In this document: positions 44,742 to 58,138 of the stretch, in pieces
How the letters are laid out: every line of letters starts with the position of its first letter
Position numbering within the stretch: the first letter of the stretch is position 1
Assembly: GCA_002189035.1 (NCBI GenBank)
Contig: NEEC01000012.1
Span: 744,001 to 808,000, forward strand
Reading direction: 5' to 3'
Length of the DNA: 64,000 nt
Source: Utricularia gibba
Lineage: Eukaryota; Streptophyta; Magnoliopsida; Lamiales; Lentibulariaceae
The notes under the pieces: generated by a model
Told to the model about the DNA's origin: nothing
The model's database searches: none
What the model saw: the letters and a program-made list of their open reading frames with translations, nothing else
Program-made: the position numbers and the translations under genes

Positions 44742-47324
44742 TGATAAACAAAAATTCCTAATGTCGTTACGAAAATAGAAATTTCATATCAAATAAATTT
44801 ACAAGCCCTAATCTACACAAAATACAAATTTAGAAAACTTGTATAGTAGATTTCGAGGTCGATCACGAGGAGCTTGTGCTTGTTAAGTGTTTCAGCAGAT
44901 GCAAAATTCGGAATAACAGTGGTCTTAGTTTAAGCTTGAACAAACATAGGTGATCAAGTTCAATAAACAAAATCAAGTCTCAACACTAAAAGTAACAATT
45001 ACTGGTTTTAAGACAGACTAATGCAAAGATGCCTTAAGGGTCTGTAAGTGGTGTGGTGCTAAGATGCCTAATTTAAATTACCATGTTTCTATGTTCACAA
45101 CTTCGAACAACCTAAGTCTACCCAGGTCATTCATCATATTTTCGGCTGAGGTAGTTCTCAATATCATCATCAACATTGCAATTAGGTCTACTCAGATGTA
45201 AAGCATATAAAACTAGGTCTACCCGATTCTACTGCTTCTACTATGGACTAATACCTACTACTCTCATCTTGATTTGTTGGTCTATCTCTAAATCAAGAAT
45301 CTTAGTTGCGAAATTACTTGTTCCCCTCATTAAGTCTACCCATGGAATTAGGTCTACCCATGGAAGATAGAAACAAGAACTAAAAAATAAATATAAATTT
45401 CATGAATAATCCTAGATCTACACCAACATACTTTACCTTAAGTCATATGTAAAGTAAAGTATGTAAAGTCATAGGTTTTAGCTACTCATATGTAAAAGAT
45501 AAAGTATGATATCATCAAGATAAACTGAAGAGAATTGCAAAGGCATTGTAAAACAACAGTCAACGTAACGAAATATCCAGCAAACTAAAGATAAAGTTGA
45601 GTGTTTTGTTTGCAATCTACTACTGTTCACTACCCGGAACAGTAGCACTGAATTGGGTCTGTGATGTTGTTCTTCAAGTCTTTGGTCTTCCTTCTGAAGA
45701 AATCGACTTCATCTTCCTTCCTTCGTGTTCTCTCCCCCCCCCCCCCCCCCCCCCTCCTGAGGTATGGTCATGTTCTCTTCCTTCTCCCTTCTTCAAAAAT
45801 ATCCTCACATTTTTTTTTCATTTTCCAAAGTAAGTCCACTGATCTTGACATCTATCTATACTTGATAACACATCTTTTTGAGTGATTGAGTAGATGGAAA
45901 AGACTCATATTGTGCTACAAAATTAAGTTTATTGCCTAGTTCTACATTTTTACGCATAAGTACCCCGTAGTTGTGTTATTTTAGTCTTAGTTGGGAAACC
46001 TTCTAATAGTTTTCTTTGAGCAATGCAGCACAAGTCGTAACATCAATCCCAAGGAGTCGTATAGGAACAATGTAGTGGTAGAAGATGGGGTCAAAGTCTG
46101 AAAAGGAGTACACACAAACTCCAAGGAAGGAAAAAAGATGGATTTTGGACAAAAAGGGGGAACAAGATGGAGAGAGAAGGCAGATCTCCTGATTGGAAAC
46201 TCACGACATTCTTCTTAGAGAAGGTTTCCGGGGGAGAAGGAGGAAGACGAACAGGAACTAAGTTGATGCTTGAAGACTATTTTCTGTTTCTAAGGATTAT
46301 TACTCTTAGCTAAGAATATCTAGCGACATTTCCAGCTTTCTGTTGAATTTTTAAGTTTCCAACTTGTTTCTTTTTTGGTAGTTGACTAAGGGATGAGTAC
46401 ATTGTGGATGATATTTTCTTTTCTATTTTCGTTTATCTTAAGCATGAGTGGCTTAATACTTATGGGGTGCCTTGGGGTGAAAGGGGGAAAAACATGCTAA
46501 TCAATCTTTAGACCTAATTAGCCATAAGTCACGCTACTTCCTTAACAAACCAGGATAGATCCAGGAGGAGGAAGTAGTGAAACCCAGCTTAACAACCCTA
46601 ATTAGAGGTAGACCAAAGATTAGGGGGAAAACAAGAGTGTGGATAGACGTAGACCTTGTGAGTTAGTTGTATGATTTATGGTTTGTGTGAGTGTGTTTAA
46701 TGATAAACATACATCTCCTAGGACCCAAAGCATCACACATTTCATTCCAGAAACAACCGAGCCCCAAACTTATTACTTTTCTTTACTGTATTCCGTTGTA
46801 ATTCTGCCTTAGTTCTAGTTAAGACCAATTCTACTAATATGACACTGATTTCATGCATTAACTTTCACATAGCAAGTACCTAGTTCCTTATGTTCAACCC
46901 TAGCTCATTATGCTCATATTTTCCATATGATTTGAGGTGAATTAGACTTATAAATTTTATTTGATAGGAGAAATTTGCAAATTAATGACTTTGTACAAAT
47001 TTTTCGTTTATCAGTACTGTTCCTAGCTTTAACCTGCAGAATGTGGGTGGCTAAATATTAATCATGTCTCCTCCTTGTATCTTGTGCCCCTCGAATTGTG
47101 CTTATAAACTAGCTAAATGTGATCTATAATTCTACTTCTAATACTTGGAAGAATATTAGAAATCATAATATAGAGTAAATCAATGATTTAGTCTATATTA
47201 TGCATAAAAATACAAATAACATTATAATTAACAAAATATTAAAAATTATAATTAAAATACTTAATTTTATCATTAAACATATTAATTTTATAACTTAAAA
47301 ACACTAGTGAAATGTGTGTTATCA
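44742..47324 (-). mobile_element. Minus-strand Athila-like LTR, split by another LTR
   Basis: Read on the minus strand it starts TGATAACACACATTTCAC at 47324 and ends TTTTTGTTTATCA at 44742. Family blocks include AAGACTAAATCATTGATT-like and GATCGACCTCGAAATCTACT. A second LTR of the family interrupts it at 45863-47013; its own length is about 1.43 kb. Flanks AAGGT and GGCAT do not form a duplication. A 21-base C run lies at 45734-45754. Confidence 0.75.
45863..47013 (+). mobile_element. Solo LTR nested in a minus-strand LTR
   Basis: It starts TGATAACACATCTTTTTGAG and ends TTTTTCGTTTATCA, 1151 bp. Flanks are ATACT (45858-45862) and GTACT (47014-47018), one mismatch. It shares the family outline (a GGGGTGCCTTGGGGTGAA-like block and AGAGGTAGACCAA) but is more diverged from the other copies than they are from each other. 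Confidence 0.8.
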
Positions 47325-48504
47325 GGCATACAAAATCCTGAATGTTGGTTCTTCTTTGAATTTATTTTTCTTTATAAGAGATATTAAAAGAACCATAGTT
47401 TATACCAAGAGAATTATTTTTTAAAATTAGAATATAAATGAAAAAATAAGAGTGAAAATAATAAAATAAAGAAAATACCAACTTATTATTATTCCCCAAA
47501 AAAACTTCCAAATAAAGTCGAAAAAGGATTCTAAAACCAAAAATACCTTGAATCTGTTTCCCACAAAATAATGATATTAATATGGAAGAAAAAAATAGAT
47601 CTCTTAAGTATCCAAAATTTTAGTGAAAAATGTACGGAATATAAACATGCATATATAAAATGATATATCAATGTATATTGAACTCTTAGTACATAAATAG
47701 TAAAATACAATTTGATTATATCAATAACAGGTTTTATATAGATACATAAAATACGTTTATTAGCTAGTTACCTACCTAAAAAACTCAAGGGTTGCAGTTT
47801 AAATAAAAGCAAAAGGGAATTAGATTCTAATAAGATCCAAATCTCAAAGTAGGACTAAGGGGGATATGGTGAAATGAGGAGACGCTGTGGACTTGAGATG
47901 AATCCAAAGCTCTTATTTTCTGTCGAATGTTCTCCTCCAAAACTTGATGCAAATAAATGCATTTTTGCTATATATATGCAGACTTAATCCTGGTCATTGT
48001 TTGACAATAACTAATTGATTTCTTTTCTTTCAATTATTATTATGGTCCATAAATAATTACCAACCGTTTTTCCAATGTAGAAAATATAAATTCCAATGGT
48101 TTTGGCTACTATAACCCTCCCGAGCACAATTTTCTAGGTATTTTATTAGAATAAAAGATAAAATTGTGTTTTTGATAAATATAAATCAATACCAAAACAA
48201 AGTAAATGGAATAATGGATAAAGAAATAGTGGGTTCCATTATTACTTCGTAAACTTTGAGATCCAGAGCCTTTCCTTCATTTAATCAATGTCACTGGAGA
48301 CTACACTCTGGATCTATCCATTAACAACTCTTTCACAACGAGACACGTCCGTACAGTAACGGTATTTAATGATGAATGGATGCACCAGAAGGGTATTTAT
48401 CGAGTGTCAGGATTCACCAAGCAGTAGGAATGAAGCAGGGCAGAATCACAAACTGGAGGGGGGGGTGGGGGGTGGGGTTTGCTCTCTATCAGACGCATCT
48501 ACTG
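47325..48504. other. Intergenic DNA downstream of the CCCH zinc-finger gene
   Basis: The stretch is AT-rich up to about 48240. The part nearest 48504 is the probable 3' untranslated region of the minus-strand zinc-finger gene. A G-rich run GGAGGGGGGGGTGGGGGGTG lies near 48460. No other gene is seen. Confidence 0.5.
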
Positions 48505-51500
48505 CTATACACATGTCTCCATATCTAAATCTACAGTCTGATTCTCCGGTATGAGTGCAGGCCCGTTTGGGTCCTCTTCGTCGTCACTGACATCTAGACC
48601 GATGTAATCTGGGAATTTTCCATCATGAAAACCTGCATCAACCTTACCTGTAGAGAACGGCTTCTCTACGAATGAACAACCAGCAGCAGCAGCATCGATG
48701 AGCTCACTGTCGAAGTATCGTCCACGAGGAGCATTTGCATCACCAGGATTAGGCGTCTTGTCTGCTTTTATCTTTGGATGGTGGAGCTTGCACGTGGATG
48801 CCTGAGGGCATCTTCCCGTGGCTTCAAATGCAGGACACACGTATGTGTGTTTCCTTGGGCACTAGAGTTCAGACAGACAGTAAAACATTTTACAAGATCT
48901 AAGGTTAGCGGCGAAAGCAGAAGCGAGAACCATGAATGATGATCTGGTGCAGGATTCAGCATCTGAAGGTATCTTACAGAACTGGATCAGCACCCAGTCC
49001 AAAGAGTTGGATACAGGAATATATAAAAGAGTGCTTTAAAAGGTAACGAAACAGGGTGGACAGCACATACCTCATTTCCATCGACACAATAGCCTCTGAG
49101 GAAACTCTCACAGACAGATGAGTTGGGGTTTATATTAGCATGTCTATAAGGGCAATTATCATTCGAGCATGATCCTACAACAGGATAAGAGTGCCAAGAA
49201 ATCAGACGCCCTAGGAAGTTATTCCCAAACACATGCAAATCAATGATGCTTATATTGCCCACCTTTCAAGAAGTAAGAGCAATCTTGCATCCTCTCAGGG
49301 ATAACCTGCATGACATGATTTTGAGCATTAATATGCACATCCATGCTTAAGCATTAAGATAAGCCACCACCTTGTGAGTCAATTTGCAACCGGGATTGGA
49401 ACAAGATCCACTCAGAAACTTCGTGCAAACCACAATTTTAGATGGGTCATGGATGTAAGGGCACTTTCCACCATCCTTGTTGCATTTTCCATATCTGGTA
49501 AAAAATTGGCAATATTTTCTCTTCCTAGCCAACCGTAATCTGGCAGTATGCAGGCTCCGTCGGATCTTCTCACTTGCTAAAACTCGAGTTCGTTTCTTTG
49601 GATCTCTTACCAATTGGTTTCCTTTGCCAATTCTCACGTATCTAACCAAAGTTTAACACATAAGTCACAAACCCTCGGCCATAGTCTTTTTTTAAATCAT
49701 CGAATACATGAGAAGAATAAATGCTTGAGCTACAAAGGTGAGATGTAGGTGTATATATTAAAGGGTAAATACCAAATAGAACTTACTTTTCACAGCCTAA
49801 CAAAAATTTCCTTGGTACACAATTCTCGTTATTGGTCTGGGAGTGGATAGCTGAAGATGATGACCCTCGTTCGGCTGCATAGAAAAAAGGGGATGGGGCG
49901 TTAATTACCATATTACAGGAAAGTGCAAATGCAGCAGCAGTTGTATTTATGGAAGAAAAGAGGTTCGAATATGCGAACCAGCAGACACTTCCAGTGCAGA
50001 AGTAAATAAACTTTGGGTAATTCCCTAACCAGTGGACAGCTTTAAAAAGGAAAACCAAGAAACAACCTGTGATTCTCTGAAGAGTCCTCCTTGATGGATC
50101 CATCTTGTATCGCTCCGAACCAATTAGAAATGTTCGATCCCCTGCTTTATAGAAAGTACAATAAATATGGTTTTTGATAAACAGTAAGGCACATGGCATA
50201 CACGCCGTGGACACGTATTAAAATCAAACAAATTCAGATTCATCCAACCCAAGATTCCAACATCTTACTTGGCCACACCTCTACACAACAAACTTACTTG
50301 GAATAGAACAGCTCAGTGATGTCACACCAGTCTCTCCATCTTTTGTAGACTCCTTCACAGAACTGCCAGCAGAGATATTCTCCTACACGGAAGCTATTGG
50401 TTCATTGATGAGGATGCTTAGCTAAAATCCACGAGAATCAGTATGAAACTAACCTCAGTGGCCTCCTTCGTACACTTCTCAGTGGATTTCACCCACTTTC
50501 GGGCAGACTTGTAGACATTTTGGGCTCTGGACATCCTAAGAGAATACCCATGAGATGATCTAACATAAAAGGTACCTCTTTTCCTTGTAAATAAGAATTT
50601 TTTACTGCAGAATAATTTAAAAACACCAATAGATCAGTAATATTTAGTTTATGATGCATATCAAGAATTTCTTGATGGTCCACAAAAAGAAAAGAGCATA
50701 AACAAACATACCTAGTGGGCAGCGCATCGGTGCTGTTTTCTCTCATATAAACAGCATGCTTACAGCTTCTCCAGAAAGTACTTTTTTTCCATGGTAAGAT
50801 ATGTGGAAAAAACTTTTGAGTGGCGATCACTTGCTTATGTTTGCTTGGAGACTGCTTACCATGTAACTTCCAAACAAAAGAAAAATTCGAGTATTTGATT
50901 GCCTTTGAAAGAGCAATGATCCGCTTTGTGGATGGCCTTGTAAGAGTCGCACGAGCCAAAACTTGTGGAGGGCTTATGCAAGTCTCTGCTTTCTTGTTAT
51001 GAAATCCAGAATGTTTTCTGACAAGCTGGTTGTCCTTACTCTTGAAGTAGCCGAGAGATGATGCTTCACTTTTTTCCAGATTGGCAGATTTGCCAGCGGG
51101 AGTGGGAACTGCAACCAACTGATATCTTTTCCTTTTTATGTATCTCATCTCCTTCCGAGACTTTTCATCTTCTACCACATAACGACAGTCAGAATTATCA
51201 AGTAAATCTGCATTGCAGATAGGAACCATGGAGGTCATCGCTGCACCTTCCTTTGAAGTTTCAAGTGTTTGGCAAGGTAAACCATTTCCAGGGGTATTCA
51301 TAGCTAAAATTGGGCTATCAGATTGCTTATCTGGGAGCTGTGATGATCTTGAAGCGTCAGCACCATGAGTCCTGCCATTACATGGCTTTCTATCTTTATT
51401 ACAACAAGAAATCAGCCTAGAAACAGGCCTCTGAATTGAAGGTAAACCATCCCTTGAAAGAAGTGGCTTCCTCACAAGAGTATTACCCTTTCGCATATAT

Positions 51501-54013
51501 ATATCTGCATTTTCTATGGTCTTCTGAACTTTCAAAAGAGATGTAGGTGGTAATTTTGGTTCTACAACTCCATTAGCATTGTTGCTACTTCGATGCCAAG
51601 TCCTTGCTTTCAATGAGTGATGATAACCAACCAATCTGCGTTTCTTTAGATAGAGACTTTTTTCTTTTTCTAGTTGACTGGCATTTTCATCATCAGAAGA
51701 ACCTATTATAGAGCCAGACAGCAGACCTCCCGAACGTGTCATACCTTCTGAATCAGCTCCACCCTGGGGTGCAGTTTTATGAGTTTGACCCGGCTGTTCC
51801 ACATTAGCATTAACAACATTCTCAGGTTTCTGAAGCAACTGTCTGAAATCTACCATAGATGAGCTTGTCAGGCTCCCTTGAGGAACCTCATAAGTGTCAC
51901 TGCCATGATCATCCAGGGGAGAAGTAATTTTGGAAACATCTTCCACAGCCACCAGTTCATGGTTAGAAGAGTCTCTATTTACGTTATCAACTCCAAGCCT
52001 ACCATTTTCGTGATCTTCCAGGGATTGAATGATTTTCGAAGGTTCTTCTATGGTAAAGCTTTCCAAAGATACGAGCTCATGATTAGAAGAGTCCTTATTT
52101 GCATCTTCTCCTTTATCATTTGCCATACTGCTGAATGCAGCATTTTCTGCACAACACTCATCTTTTAGATTGATCCTAAAACCAGTATTCTGATTAGTAT
52201 CCTGATCAAGGGAAGAATCTGCATGGACAAGACATCCTATTTCATCAAATTTCAACATTGATGCACCGTCAGCATCCTCAGCAGTACTCAGTGGTCTCTC
52301 TCGACGACCATGACTATCCGCTTGTACACATGCAGCAGCAAATGCTGACAATTCTGAATCTCTGGAGCTCCTTCGTCTCTTTAAATTGCACGCTTGGCCA
52401 ACAGTCTGGACATCAACACTTTCATTACAATTATCAACAATAGATGTATCATTCCCACTATGCAAAGAGTTTTCATGGAAATGCTGTTCCCTAAGCCTTT
52501 TATTTTTCGATAAACAAGTCAGGCCTGTGGAACCTAGATCAATAACGTTGGAATTTTCACAAAAACCACTACCAGCGCCAGAAGCATCAGATCGGGGCAC
52601 TACCTCACGTGTTAGATTGGGTTTCAACACCTCCTTTGTAGACTTTTTGGTTGATAAATCAGTCATGGTATTGACAATTTTTTTTGTCTTATTCTTCAAA
52701 TTGGGATGATCCTTGACATCTGAATGAGATGGATATACAATATGTTCAGCGACAATCACATTCGACATGAATGGGATTGCAGAGTCTAAAGGGTCATTCT
52801 CTCTCTCCCTCTCATGAATTCTTTCACATTCAATCATCTTTCCTCTTTCCTTTTTTCTTAGAGTTGCAGCATATCTCGATTCCACAGAGCGGCAATCTTT
52901 TCTGTCCTGAAAAACAATTAAAGCATTTATTTTTTTTATTCTACGCCTCTTGGAAGATCTGATCTGTAACTCGTGTTCTTTCTGATAACTCAATTCTCCC
53001 TTTGAAGGTCCTTTTGGTTGGGGACCATTACCCCGTTTCCAATTCTTAAATTCAGTGTTTGTGTAAGAGCATTGGTGGTGATCACTTAATCCATGACCCC
53101 GTCTTCCATGGCGATGCTCCCTGCCAATGTGTAGCCTATGATCCTGCACATTTAAACTACTTGGCAATGCGACACTGTTCCAATGCTTATCAAAGGAGAT
53201 ACGCTGATCCAGATGACTTATACCACCAAATGTTGATTCAACATGTCGCACCCCATTATACAAGGGACGACCAGGATCACCAGCAAAAGCAGGCCATCTG
53301 CGATCACCTTCAACGCTCCCACTGTATAGGTCGCGGAACGGTCCATCACTAGAACTTTCCCAACTTCCTTCACCAAATCCCCTCTGCGCGTCAAAATTAG
53401 GACCCAATACACAAACACTTCTACGCCTCCCATCTAAGCGCCTCTGACTAAACAAGTCGATATTGTAGTCATTCACAAAAATCCTACTGCCGTCATCATA
53501 GTTCTGTTCGTAAATGCATCCCCTCTCGTCATGCAAATCAGGACCCAATCTGTAAACCTTCCCAAATCTATTTTCACCTATACGCCTGTCAGGAACCCCT
53601 CTCTGGTCATCATAATCCCTTGGCAACAGGCATCTTATTTCAAAATCCCTGGTGGAAAAAGAACTCGGATGGCTAAAATGCGCGTTTTCTGGAGGGAAAA
53701 GTGCCGCAGGCGGCAGCACAGGGTCGGGTAAAGATTGAGATCCACATCTGGTGTGGCCGGTATCGCAAAGATGCAACCCACTGATACGAAATCGCTGAGA
53801 GGAGAAATTAAAGCGAGGATAAACGGGATACCGTACCTCTTGAAATGCTTTCATGGAAGATGGGTGCGGAGGAAAAACATCTGGCAGCCGATGCAACGGT
53901 GGGGGCGGCGGCATGTGACGATCGAACGGTTGCCGATCAATATCGTGCGTAGGAAACAGATCTCCATACCAGATTCGGTGACGGAAAGGCTGTGGCGTCG
54001 TAGGAAGATCCAT
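48505..54013 (-). CDS. C3H7: CCCH zinc-finger protein with five fingers
   Basis: Nine exons fit by GT-AG sites and phase: complement(48505..48861, 49071..49174, 49263..49305, 49371..49641, 49787..49874, 50067..50141, 50298..50382, 50454..50535, 50712..54013), 1468 codons. Exon 1 encodes about 1100 residues of Arg/Ser/Pro-rich, largely disordered sequence. Five CCCH fingers lie at about residues 1255-1378, with spacings C-x8-C-x6-C-x3-H, two of C-x7-C-x4-C-x3-H, C-x7-C-x5-C-x3-H and C-x8-C-x5-C-x3-H. The cluster resembles CPSF30/ZC3H3-type RNA-binding fingers, so a nuclear mRNA 3'-end processing or export role is an inference. The C-terminus is acidic. The symbol rests on memory of Arabidopsis At1g21570, whose annotated protein is, as I recall, much shorter. 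The start lies 408 bp from the NADK2 stop. Confidence 0.85.
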
Positions 54014-54420
54014 AGGTTCACTTGAATCAACGGAAGTTTTTCAAATTTCACAACCTTGCAGGTTTGCTTGTACGTTTGTTCATCGACCAAACGATTCAAT
54101 GGCGAAAGATGTTTTGTTCACAAAACCGCTTGTTTATCGACAATCGGCCCAACCCGGCCCGGCCCACTTAAGGATAAAGATCCTGGGCATCAAGACCCAA
54201 TGGGCGGGCCACTGCATCCCATCCTGCAGCTCTGCAAGTACTTCTCTAGGACTCTTTTCTCCGAGCTTCTTCAATCCCTCAAAAACAGGGCGAGGTGTAA
54301 GCTGATGCTTTTCTTTAAAAGTATTGTATCTTATAGGTATGGTGTATGATCATGTACGATATCTACAGATTTGGGGGAAGGAAGACAGACAACATGCACA
54401 CAAACGCATACAGTGTTCCT
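54014..54420 (-). promoter_or_regulatory. Compact promoter interval between NADK2 and the CCCH gene
   Basis: Only 407 bp separate the NADK2 stop codon from the CCCH ATG, both genes reading minus. The NADK2 3' untranslated region and the CCCH promoter must share it. It contains a GGCCCAACCCGGCCCGGCCC element near 54150. No clear TATA box is seen. Confidence 0.5.
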
Positions 54421-57400
54421 TCAAAGAGCTCTTTGATCCAGCCTCTCGTTCCAGTTCAAGCACCGTATCAGGCTTTGAAACCAGTCGCATGTTTGGTCGG
54501 ACTTGTTCACCGTGGGAAGCGGATGTTGGCTCATTCTTATACTCACGGAGTCTCCTCTTGAGAGCTGCTGCCGCCTCTTACCGTCGAATGAAACCCAAGC
54601 GTTGCTTCGAGCGTCCTCTGGAATCTGCCATTGCCCAAAAGAAGATCACCGCATCAGGTGAAGGAATCTCTCTATGGCTCAACTACAACAACGCACAGGA
54701 TTTGAGGAAATCAAAGATGTATATAGCACAGGACACCTTCAGTTCAAGTCGAGCTGAATCTGGGAGTATGACAGGTCTGAATGAGAGCGAGTGTGGGCAA
54801 ATCGGAGTGAACAACATGCAAGGAACATTAGGATGGACCTGAAATCGGAAACAGTAAAATGAGAATCACATTGCATGTAGTGAGTGAGGCTAAGCAAGCA
54901 GCAGCCGCACCATTGACCCTCCGGCTGCAGAGGAATATGCAGTACTTCCGGTGGGGGTGGCGACTATGACTCCATCGCCTTGCACCTTTGAGCGAGTCAC
55001 CATGATTCCAGTTTAACCACAACCGGGGGAAATAAAAAGACAGCATTCTGCAAGCATACCTTGGTGATAAGGCGGTCATGCTCATAGCATTCAATTTTTG
55101 AAAGATAAGGATTTGATCCTCGATCAACAACAACTTCGTTTAAGACATCAAATCTCTTTCCAGGGACGGCTTTCCCATTGCGAAATATTTCGCATCGGAG
55201 GCGCATACGCAGAGTGATATACACTCCATCAGTTGTGCTGTTTCCGTGAATCACATGCCTAAGATCACTCTTATGATCTTCAAACTGGACAAGGAAGAAA
55301 TGGATTTATACTAAATATGACTGACTGTAGGTTGGCAGTATCAGCAAAGAGCCATACCGTATGGGAAGCAAGAAATCCAAGTGACCCAAGGTTAAATGAA
55401 ACAACTGGAGGGACGGCACCCCTGAATAAATTTGATGCATGGAGTATGACCCCATCTCCTCCAAGGCAAGTCACAAGATCAACCCTTTCATGCAGGTTGC
55501 TGCAACGATATGTGAACGCAATACTCAGGCTAAACAAAAGGAAATGGTTCTAGCGAACTAGAAGAAAGCAGAAAATTGCAAGGCAAAACTAGAAAACCTT
55601 GTATCCTGACTGTAGAATGTTTGAACAAACCCAAATCCCGGAATTCTTGCTAGAATGTCATGAACCTCAGGTTCCACAAGAACATTCATATTCTCTTGGT
55701 AATATAAGAATGAAGCAACCTGGAGAGCACACAAAACTCTGGTTCATAAAGTTTCAGGTTCTTGGAAACTACTCTCGTTTTTGATTTGTTCAACTTTTAT
55801 CTGCTTGAATTATTGGTCGGTATTCTCATGAAATAAAGCATCTATGAAGAGTATGCCTACCTCTTGAACTTCATCCATCAGCTCTTGGCCCAGCTTCTTC
55901 AATAACAACACTGTCTTTGGTGCAGATTTCCACAAAAGCATCTGCTGCTGTGTGCTAGGATGAGTGAATGCCAAAGAAGATTCTGTTACTTTTTCTCTTG
56001 TACAAGAAACCCCATCCGTTCTCACTAAGAACATCTCAGCTTTTTTTCTTGATTGCACTCTAACAACACCAGTTGCTGAAGCACACATATTTCCTTCAAT
56101 CATATCCATGTTTTCTTCATCTGAAGAAATGTAGTTCTCAAAAACTTCAGTAGTTTGCTGAATGACAAAGTTAGAGGTCTCATCCTTCTTCTTATCATCG
56201 TTTGGGTCTTTGTTATCATCACTTGACCCACTGTTGTCATAAATACCATTGCTAGGTTTAGCATGAACAGAAGATTCCTGATATGAACCATATGAGGGAA
56301 TCATCAGTCTTGCACCGCCATTTGATCCATTAGCCAAGTCTTGACCACCGACTGTGAAACCAGACGTCTTTCCACCTTTTGTGGCCACCCCATTAGATTG
56401 ATATGGTGATGAAGACCATTTTTTTAACTGTTTCTTTCTGGAGAAAGAGTATGTGTCAGGTGAAATTGATCTACTTCTGAAAAAATCGGACATCTCCTTT
56501 CTGGAAAAGATATCACGAGGAGGTACTTGGGACTTTAATGGTTTAGTATCTGCAGTGAAAGCGACGTTTGATGATTCCCCATTGGTAACGAGAACTGTTC
56601 CATCTGTGTTCCCAGTAGCACTATCAGATCCAAGATCTAGTTTAGGTCCGCTTTGTGAGGGTGAACTTGATGGATCAGGAGACACAGAAAGCTCCTCACT
56701 TCCATCAGGAGAGACTGCACCACTGTTTGAGCTTGTTGAAGAATCTAAATCTTCCACTCCTTGGGTATCTCTTGCTTTCACCTCAGTGAAACTATCTTGC
56801 CTTTTGGCAGATGCCTTAAGATCCATGACTTTCCTCCACCTAGAGATCATAGAAGATGTCCTCCATCTTCCTTCATTACTGCATACATAAATGAACCTCT
56901 TATTCAGACTCGACACTATGGAAGCAAAGTGCTCAACCTGATCCATTGAAGGTGCAACACCTACTTCAACAGGAAGTTTAATAAGCTCAATCTTTCCAGA
57001 CAGTACAGCTTCATCAAGAACGGCTTCATAGAAGCTGTCCTTCACGGTTTCTGCCCTGAGATCAATAATTGTTCGAAATCCCTTTTCCAGTAGCCATTGG
57101 AGACCTTCATCTGTCACTTGCCCACCTTTCCAAAATGCAACCTCCAAATCATCTAACTGTGATCTCTCTTTCGAATTAGAAAAAGAAACGCGTCCCCAGT
57201 TTGCAAATAATGAGTGGCAGGGCTCATCCTCAAGTCTAGGAAAACCAGAATCATAGCACAAGTTTTTCAATCTCTGCAGTTTCCTCCAAACATTCAAGTT
57301 CTTATCGTCACCTGGCATCAAATATTTCTCAAGAGCAGCATGGAGACTTTCACAATATCTCTTCATCTCAGAACGAAATTTCGCAAGCGGGGAATCTGAT

Positions 57401-58138
57401 CATCAATATCTGTTTCACCAGTGAACTGAAACGAGCTCATAGAAGAGGATCTCCCCAACATAACATCTCCCCTTCCCTTGTTTAACAAGCATATCATGCC
57501 ACCTAGAACCGATACTATTTTATCTTCCAAAGTCAATTTATCCTCCGGTGATACATCATAAGAAACGGTGCATTCTCCTGTAATTGGACTGCACAATGCA
57601 CCCATCACAGCATTGTGAAACCGTTCAGCTGCCCTGAAGATTCTGCAGTAAGCCTCAACTTCTGCTATGTCTCCAGGAAGCGGTCCAGCCAATGGCAAAT
57701 GCGATGATTCATAGGAGTATGTACCCTTCAAAATCATGTCAATTACGAAGGTGAAATACAAAAGGATGGGATGAACCATTTCCCAGACATAGTGGTGGGC
57801 AAAAACTGTCAGCAAGAGCTCACATTTCCGATTAAAATAATTTCAGCATACATATAACTTTGCAAAGTAACAAAAATTACATTATAACAAACCTGAAAAT
57901 CAAAACCGGTATTGGTCGACAAGGAGTTGTACAGCTTCGAGTTAACAGCAAGGCTGAAACGGCGTCTTCCCACTTCCGTCCATCTTTTTCTCTTGGAGTG
58001 ATGCCGCAGAAACCCGAGAACCTTGAGTTGGCTCACATGATGCCAGAAAAACGGTGACCCAGAAACTCGATTGGAGTGGGAGTGGCACAGGCAACTGTAG
58101 TCATTGGAAATATAGCAAGCCGAAGACGTCACCGCCAT
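54421..58138 (-). CDS. NADK2: NAD kinase 2, chloroplastic (one apparent frameshift)
   Basis: It phosphorylates NAD to NADP in the chloroplast stroma. Eight exons: complement(54421..54624, 54737..54838, 54911..54985, 55060..55284, 55358..55499, 55598..55719, 55861..57725, 57893..58138). The ATG at 58138 begins a basic, Ser-rich transit-peptide-like leader. Exon 2 holds [20 protein letters not shown], a phosphatase-like region ([20 protein letters not shown]) and a Ser-rich linker. The catalytic domain has [14 protein letters not shown] near residue 757, [19 protein letters not shown] near 840, and [19 protein letters not shown]. It ends [14 protein letters not shown]. All phases agree only if one base is added at the GGGG run 57389-57392, where the frame breaks between DIDDQIP and [11 protein letters not shown]. 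With that, 993 codons, close to the remembered 985 of Arabidopsis. Sequencing error is likelier than loss, since every other exon is clean. Confidence 0.9.

Noticed and set aside
45597-45885. Plus-strand frames with a polyproline run
   Set aside because: The prolines come from a 21-base C run inside a minus-strand LTR; not a gene.
49783-50214. 143-codon minus-strand frame as a separate gene
   Set aside because: It is exons 4 and 5 of the CCCH gene read through the intron between them; the splice sites and phases fit the larger gene.
57389-57392. Intron as an explanation of the NADK2 frame break
   Set aside because: The conserved residues continue directly on both sides with no room for an intron of even 60 bp.
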